Of a stretch of 64,000 nt of DNA, positions 58,447 through 64,000 are shown in pieces. Made by a program: the position numbers and the translations under genes. The stretch is from Siniperca chuatsi (taxonomy: Eukaryota; Chordata; Actinopteri; Centrarchiformes; Sinipercidae): NCBI RefSeq assembly GCF_020085105.1, contig NC_058046.1, positions 14,491,175 to 14,555,174 on the forward strand, written 5' to 3'. Positions within the stretch are counted from its first letter, which is position 1, and each line of letters opens with the position of its first letter. The notes beneath the pieces are model-generated. The model had not been told where the DNA came from, did no database searches, and worked only from the letters and a program-made list of their open reading frames with translations.

Positions 58447-61400
58447 CAAAAACCCAACACAACCAGCCAAAATTGAAAACGTCAAAGTGTTCCTTTAAGG
58501 CAGCCGACTCCTGGCTGAAACTCAGGCCTGCTGTAGCAACCAAATCCTGGCTCTCTTGACTCCACGCAGCTCTGATTAATGGTAGAGGCTGCGGGTGGGT
58601 GGTAGACATGGATCTGCCCATTACCACACTGCAACATTGCAAATGGCTTCAATTACTGTGGAGTGTGCTGAGCTGGCAGTAGGGGCTCTAGGAGGCTAGA
58701 TGAGCAACGTGCACCATCCAGCAGCTAACTCCACTGTGATCCATTCATTCACACAACATGATCGTCACGTACATTCTCTCCCTTGTATTTTTCCACGAAA
58801 AAATGGTAGGGGGAAAAAAGCCAAGAACTGATCGATTTTTAATTTTCAACTTTTACTTAAATTTTCAGCCAGTAATTCTGATGCTGTTGTTCTTGTAATC
58901 ATCACAGTTTTTTGTGTGTTTCTGATCAATCTACAGTATCTGTTGATGTCCCAGTCAGGAGACAGGGGGCTGGATGTGTGAACAGTGTATGCGCAAAGTA
59001 CCGTGTAGGCTGAAACAACACTAGATAGACTCTCTCAAGGCCCCAGCGTTTCTCTCCCCGGCTTCCCTTGACAAACTGACTCGGCGGCACTAAACAGTAG
59101 CAGGACATATTGAGGGCTTGCCAAGTGGCTAACAAGTATCACAAGGGCCTGTGTGCCCACGCCTGCCTCCCACCCTGGCACAGGGGCAGCCTCCAGTTAG
59201 GGACAGCCTTCCTGAGCCAGAGCGAAGGGGATTCCCTATGATCACGCCCCTGTGGCCGATGCCAAGAGCGCAGCCCCCCTGTAGTTCCTTGTGTAACAAA
59301 CCAGCTGTCTCCATCAGTTCACTGACCCACATTCATAACCTTAACACAGGAGGCACAGCAGACTCCCACGGTTCCTCACAACAGCCCTGCTCCACCCCTG
59401 ATTGTTCACCCCCTTTACTAATTAAGTGATGGTCAGAGATGAAAAGAAAAAAGACGACAAATTTGCGATAAAATTGAGTCAATGACTGCACTACTGGAAG
59501 TGGAAAACGATCATTAGGAGTCTCCCACCCACGACTAAATGCTCTCCCTTCGCAAATCACATCAATTAATGTCATGGGCTATGAAAAATGCTCTCTGTGT
59601 CATACCACATGGAGGGAGGACAGACGCTAATAAGTGAACATACTTAACGGAGGAGGTGGGGAGACATGGGATTCCCTCCGTTCCTCTTGTCTGAGCGGGA
59701 ATACTGTGCTCATCATGGCCAAGTGGAGGCCAATAATAATGCAGCAGGTACACCACTGAATTCATCCAAACCAATAGCAACTGTAAAATCCAATATTTTT
59801 CTGTTCATAAACTATGACTACTAGGCTTTCATTCTTAATATGTCATGCAGAGTCTATTTCCATTACCCTCTTTACAAGGGCAGTTATCCTCTCCAGAATT
59901 GACCCATCAAATGAAACATTTGATTATCCAAGAGTGAATTTCTTAATTTCATTTCCCTTGAATAGAGAGCACAGTTTGCAGGAGAGAGGAAGTACAACAG
60001 CAGGAGTTAAACTCATCCAGTACATTAAGGATGGGTGGATCCACTCAGTTCAATCGCTTCATAATGTGGGGTTAACTACTGTATCAGAGCTGGTAGCAGA
60101 AAATGAGTATGCTCCAGTTTATTTTCCACAAAAAAAATATTAAAATATTCTCAACAGCAGGCTATTATTCATGCTATTATCTTCAGCATAACCAGTTCTG
60201 ACACAGCGAATACCCCTAACAATGTGATAAGAATTCATCTCAACCTCCCCAAATGTGAGTTCGAATACGCAAAACACTCTTTTTTGACATTTCTTTTTCC
60301 AGAGGTTTCAACATCAAACACACCTCAGCCTAATGTGCCTGGATTGTTTGCTGACATAGCTGTCAAAACTTCAAACAGCAGAGACTGGCAGCTCCACTCA
60401 TTCACGGCCGCAACACTTGAAGTCTCAAACCGCCCTGATCTCCCCTCAAATCACTGGCTGTGACCCGAGTAGAACAGACAGACAGGCACGCCTCCTGTGA
60501 GGTACTGTACATCACATCCAAGTGCAATTGCCCACCTTCAAGAGACTTTTCTTCGGTGGGAGGAAAAGTCAGAAAACCTGAAATTTAAACAAAACAACAA
60601 CTCTGCTTTCTGCAAGACAAACACGGTTGTCTTTTGAGAGACAAACTAAGAAGATGATCTGGTAATAACATCAACAGAAATCAAGGTTATAAGTAAATAT
60701 ACACTGTTCATGTGTACTGTCATGGTTGATAAGGATTTCAGGTTTGACAGAGGCTAACAAGATGTGGTCAAGCAGACTTGTGCAGGTGTGCGTGGGAGCC
60801 AACAATACTTGTCTTGACCCCGTAGGCATTAACACTGTAGCAGACTTACTCACTAACCTCATTAACATTTCCCTTGTTAAGTTCAACCACTTGGAGAAAA
60901 TGATCTTTCCAAAGCAACTCCAAATGCTTCGATTAAAAGCACATAATTGTTTGTGAATTGTGCGTAATGACATGTGTCCGGACAAAACACAGCCACAGAC
61001 CAAAACCTGGGCTTAAAGATGGTTAGATGGTGTCTGGCTGGAGTGTCTCGGGATATTATATAATAAATCAAATCACTAATAATAGCAGCTTCAGTAGTGT
61101 TGCAGATACATTTGTTGAAACCTAATATGGAAACATAAACTCACCCTAAATAAAGGATTAAGCCCACTCAAACAAATGAGGCGATACCTAAATCAATCTG
61201 ATGTTGTAAAATGACACAACTTCCTACTGTATGTCAGGAAATAGAATAATCTACAAAAATACCTGCAGTAGCATATAAAGGTTTCTAAAACACAAAACCT
61301 ATAACCACAAAAACCTATAATGTGGTTAATTTGAGAGGAAATGTTTGGGCCTTGAGTTTTAATGCCTTGGTGTAATCTTTCTGCTGCTGATTCAACAACT

Positions 61401-62626
61401 AACTGTTGGCAGTTGTGTTGATCAGTGTGGGTATATGATAGATGATACTGCAGTGGCGAACAGCGTTGTGAACTCAAGGGGCTAGTGAGTGAAGTCATTA
61501 CCACGGGACGACTTCTCCTGCTCGGTGAGTGACACTTGTGCATCTGGAAGCTGCTCAAACAACATGAACTGGTAGCGGTGAAAACCAGACTTCTGTGGCG
61601 GACTTGGCGGATGATAGTCTGCATGGAAAAACAAAGAATCAGAATCAGGAGAGCTGAGATTGGTGAATGATATTACATAGTAAGACGGTGTAGTCCCTCA
61701 TTCGTCCAGGAGTGTTCTATCGTAGAAAAGGTTTCAGTCGTAGTCATCTGGACACTGTTTTCAGAATCAAGACGTTTGGCTCCCCTCCCAAGTCATTCTC
61801 AAATTTGTAAATTCCCGTCCCACTTTTTTTTCACAATTGAGAATGACTTCCGGATGGGAGCCGAAACGTCTTGATTCTGAAAACAGTGTCCAGATGACTA
61901 CGACTGAAACCTTTTCTACAATATTACATAGCAATATACTATATATGACTGACTTAACTCTAACTGGGCTAAATCTTTGATTCACAAATTCTTAACATTC
62001 ATTCATCCTATTATTTTTTTAGATTACAATAAACCAGTGGTAGCTGTAGATCCATAAAATTGTAACCCTGAATTCCTAGCGTTCTTCAGTCACTCTGGGT
62101 TGTGGGTAATAAGCGGCCGACAGTTTATCTTTGGATAAATCTTCTTTAATCAACACCAACACTGCAAGACAGTAAACACACCCAACTTCACTCTCTCGGG
62201 GTTCACATCTGACTCTCAACTCTACTGTTGCACTTACTACACCTGTTACACTCACAAATGTCTGCTGCAAAACAATGGCAGGTAGGAACTAAAATTACCT
62301 GGAGGCAAGGGGTCATGAAGGAGCAACTTAATTGCTTTAGGTGATAATGACATAAAAACTAATGAATTATCAAAGGTAAAACATAATTCTGCAACAGTCC
62401 AAAATAATACTGGTATAATAATATAAAAATAAATACAAATATATAATTTACCACAGTGCATTGTACAGCTTACATAACATAAATGAGTGAGATAAATGTA
62501 TGTACTTAAAGTAAACTAACATGTAATGACTACAGTGACTAAGGTTATAAAATGAATGGTCAATTGAAAACCATACTTACCAGTGAGGGTAGTCCCTTTT
62601 ATGTGTCCGTTCTTGAGTGCATTGCC
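55173..62626 (-). CDS. pebp4: Pebp4, phosphatidylethanolamine-binding protein 4 (partial; 3' exons only)
   Basis: A PEBP/RKIP-fold protein; mammalian PEBP4 is reported as a secreted or lysosomal member whose role is still debated. Three coding exons are visible in transcript order: 62581-62626 (GNALKNGHIKGTTLT), 61502-61618 (YHPPSPPQKSGFHRYQFMLF and following, ending EKSSR), and 55173-55264 (LWNLHAFITRFDLGEPVATL, ending FLTQNYRD and stop). All have GT-AG borders and phases 0, 1, 1, joining cleanly. The PSPP..SGFHRYQF motif is the conserved PEBP ligand-site segment, and F.LGEP.A..QF.TQNY matches the C-terminal end of PEBP4. The signal peptide, the DPDAP motif and the WRHW segment should lie in exons beyond 64000; I did not find them between 62627 and the window end. 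A minus-strand ATTAAA (plus 55080-55085) may end the transcript. Position next to egr3 on the same strand matches the human locus. Confidence 0.92.
57930..58296. repeat. Dispersed repeat, copy 2
   Basis: Same family as 39445-39780: a run of ATTAAT/ATTAGTCAACTAA words, then ACTATCACATATGACAAAG, AAAAGCTGGAACTA, and an end rich in GATTAATTGTTTCAGCTCT. Non-coding. Confidence 0.6.
58413..58448. repeat. (CA)n microsatellite, interrupted
   Basis: CA array with one AA interruption near 58430, within a pebp4 intron. Confidence 0.9.
61722..61919. repeat. Long inverted repeat (foldback element) in a pebp4 intron
   Basis: The arm at 61722-61800 and the arm at 61839-61919 are reverse complements with few mismatches, separated by about 38 bases. 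The outer ends read GTAGAAAAGGTTTCAGTCGT and its complement. It looks like a foldback MITE; transcription across it would give a hairpin of about 80 base pairs. Confidence 0.85.
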
Positions 62627-64000
62627 CTGGTAATTCAGACACAGAGTCAGTCATGCAAAGCATTTGGGAGATTTATGAAGGATAGTTAGGTCAGTTCACT
62701 TTTGGGACAAACCTGACCATAAAAACAATTTGACAAGAAAAACAGTACAGTGGGCCATTACATTGCTTCCTACAACACTAACATAATACCACTCTTCCTT
62801 TAGTTTTGTGCTTCCAAAGCCAAATATTCTGTGCTCGCTTAGCTCAGCGGCCAGTCCTTGAAATAACACCCACTGTACCAACTAGAGAGAGGCTGGAGAC
62901 GCCATTTAATTCCCAAGCCAAATTTATTTGGAGCCAATTTTGTTATAATCTAACCTGCTAAATTTTGACTAAAGACAGACATATATAGTCATAGCAAGGG
63001 ATTTTACACATTGAGACTTAGGTGATGATTGGGAAAATCATTTGTCGCTAGTAATTCAAAAATTCATCCTTACAGGAAGCTGTACACTACAGACTTACAT
63101 CAAAATTGTTGGTTAAAATATGTCAGTTAAATATATAAAAGGTCTGTTATATTAATATGTGAAGACAAGAGACAACTCTCAGACAAAAAACAGTTCCCCA
63201 GCAAATTAAACCACTGAATGGATTCCCAGGTAGCAATTTCCTATATTATTAATTGTATATTAACTTCCTGTTGCCTAGAAACAGAACACGATGTGAAGCG
63301 CAGATATTTTTCATAAGCATTTTCTACTGTATATTTGTCAGCTTAAACTCCCTCATCCCCAGGAAGCACACAGTCAGGCACCTCACACTGCAAATTGCAC
63401 CCAGGAATGTTTGTTTAATAGACTTAACTGCTTACTGCAAGACGGCTTGAGTGGGAGGAAAAGGACTAAATATGTTGTCTGTGAAATGGCCCAAAACCCA
63501 CTTGAGGTAAGCATGGAAGTCCCCATCACAGGCATCAAATATCTGGTCTCAGCACCTATTTCTGTCCTCTTTTCGCCACACACAGGCTCCCCCCACAGGG
63601 TGACAATGGTACTGTGTCACTAGACAGCATGCAAAGACAAAAGACGTGCAGGACAAATGGGCTTTTTTCTCATCTCCTTTGATCCTTAAACTGAAATTTC
63701 AGTTTGCTGGATGACAGAACCAAACAAAATACAGTTTATAGTAGTACAGAAGCATTAAGCCATTTCTCTTTAGCGATGTGGACTTAACCAACTCAGAACA
63801 CACATGGTATTTTGTAGAGTTGATTTTTTTAAGACATCTTGGGAATGTTGCAAACACATTTTGCACTCAGCAATTATGATCTTTTTTAAAAAGGGGATGA
63901 AAACATTACAGTGTTGGAAAGACAACTTGATCCCCCTATTTCAGTAATCTAATAAATAACTGCAGTATTAGTTTATATTCTTGACAAGGAATTTGAAAGA
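62627..64000. other. pebp4 intron to window end
   Basis: Expected to be intron upstream of the 62581-62626 exon. I searched both strands for the DPDAP and WRHW-type PEBP segments and did not see them. Confidence 0.5.

Larger units (their letters stand above)
55265..61501 (-). other. pebp4 intron before the last coding exon
   Basis: About 6.2 kb. Contains the second copy of a dispersed repeat (57930-58296) and a CA-rich array (58413-58448). No coding sequence was recognised; open frames such as 57578-57919 and 59814-60143 are not similar to known proteins. Confidence 0.65.

Noticed and set aside
62825..62880. Possible tRNA gene (GCTTAGCTCAGCGG)
   Set aside because: There is a box A-like word only; no box B and no cloverleaf can be drawn.

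Overview
The window is nuclear DNA of a teleost fish, most likely a percomorph. It has compact introns with GT-AG splice sites, long AT-rich introns, many (CA)n microsatellites, Tc1-like transposons, and small inverted-repeat elements of kinds familiar from fish genomes. Four protein-coding genes could be rebuilt exon by exon by joining frames at splice sites. I found no RNA gene, CRISPR array or prokaryotic feature, and no credible new multi-gene system.

Layout: (1) 793-7824, plus strand: a long-chain acyl-CoA synthetase of the ACSL1/5/6 clade, 19 coding exons, 716 residues. Its position beside bin3 and egr3 suggests the fish-retained paralogue acsl2. (2) 10212-40803, minus strand: bin3, a BAR-domain protein, 9 coding exons, 253 residues, convergent with the acsl gene. 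Its introns hold most of the mobile-element debris, including a deleted Tc1 copy (22608-23807), an inverted composite of two Tc1 pieces (33121-34712), a terminal-inverted-repeat element (28810-29590) and a LINE 3' end near 36100. (3) 45919-49784, minus strand: egr3, a two-exon immediate-early zinc-finger transcription factor, 410 residues. Its probable 3' UTR is about 4.7 kb and ends a few hundred bases short of the bin3 promoter. Upstream lie a TATA-like element, a CRE-like site and two perfect CArG boxes. (4) 55173-62626, minus strand: the last three coding exons of pebp4; the 5' exons lie beyond the window.

The order bin3-egr3-pebp4, all on one strand, matches human 8p21.3 as I know it, so this is an ancient conserved block. 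The genes do not form a pathway: acsl activates fatty acids at membranes, Bin3 acts in membrane and actin shaping, Egr3 is a stimulus-induced transcription factor, and Pebp4 is a PEBP-fold protein. The most useful second-look items are the acsl2 identity, the (TG)n tract that replaces the pyrimidine tract at one bin3 splice acceptor, the two Tc1 derivatives, the long hairpin in a pebp4 intron, and the egr3 promoter architecture.
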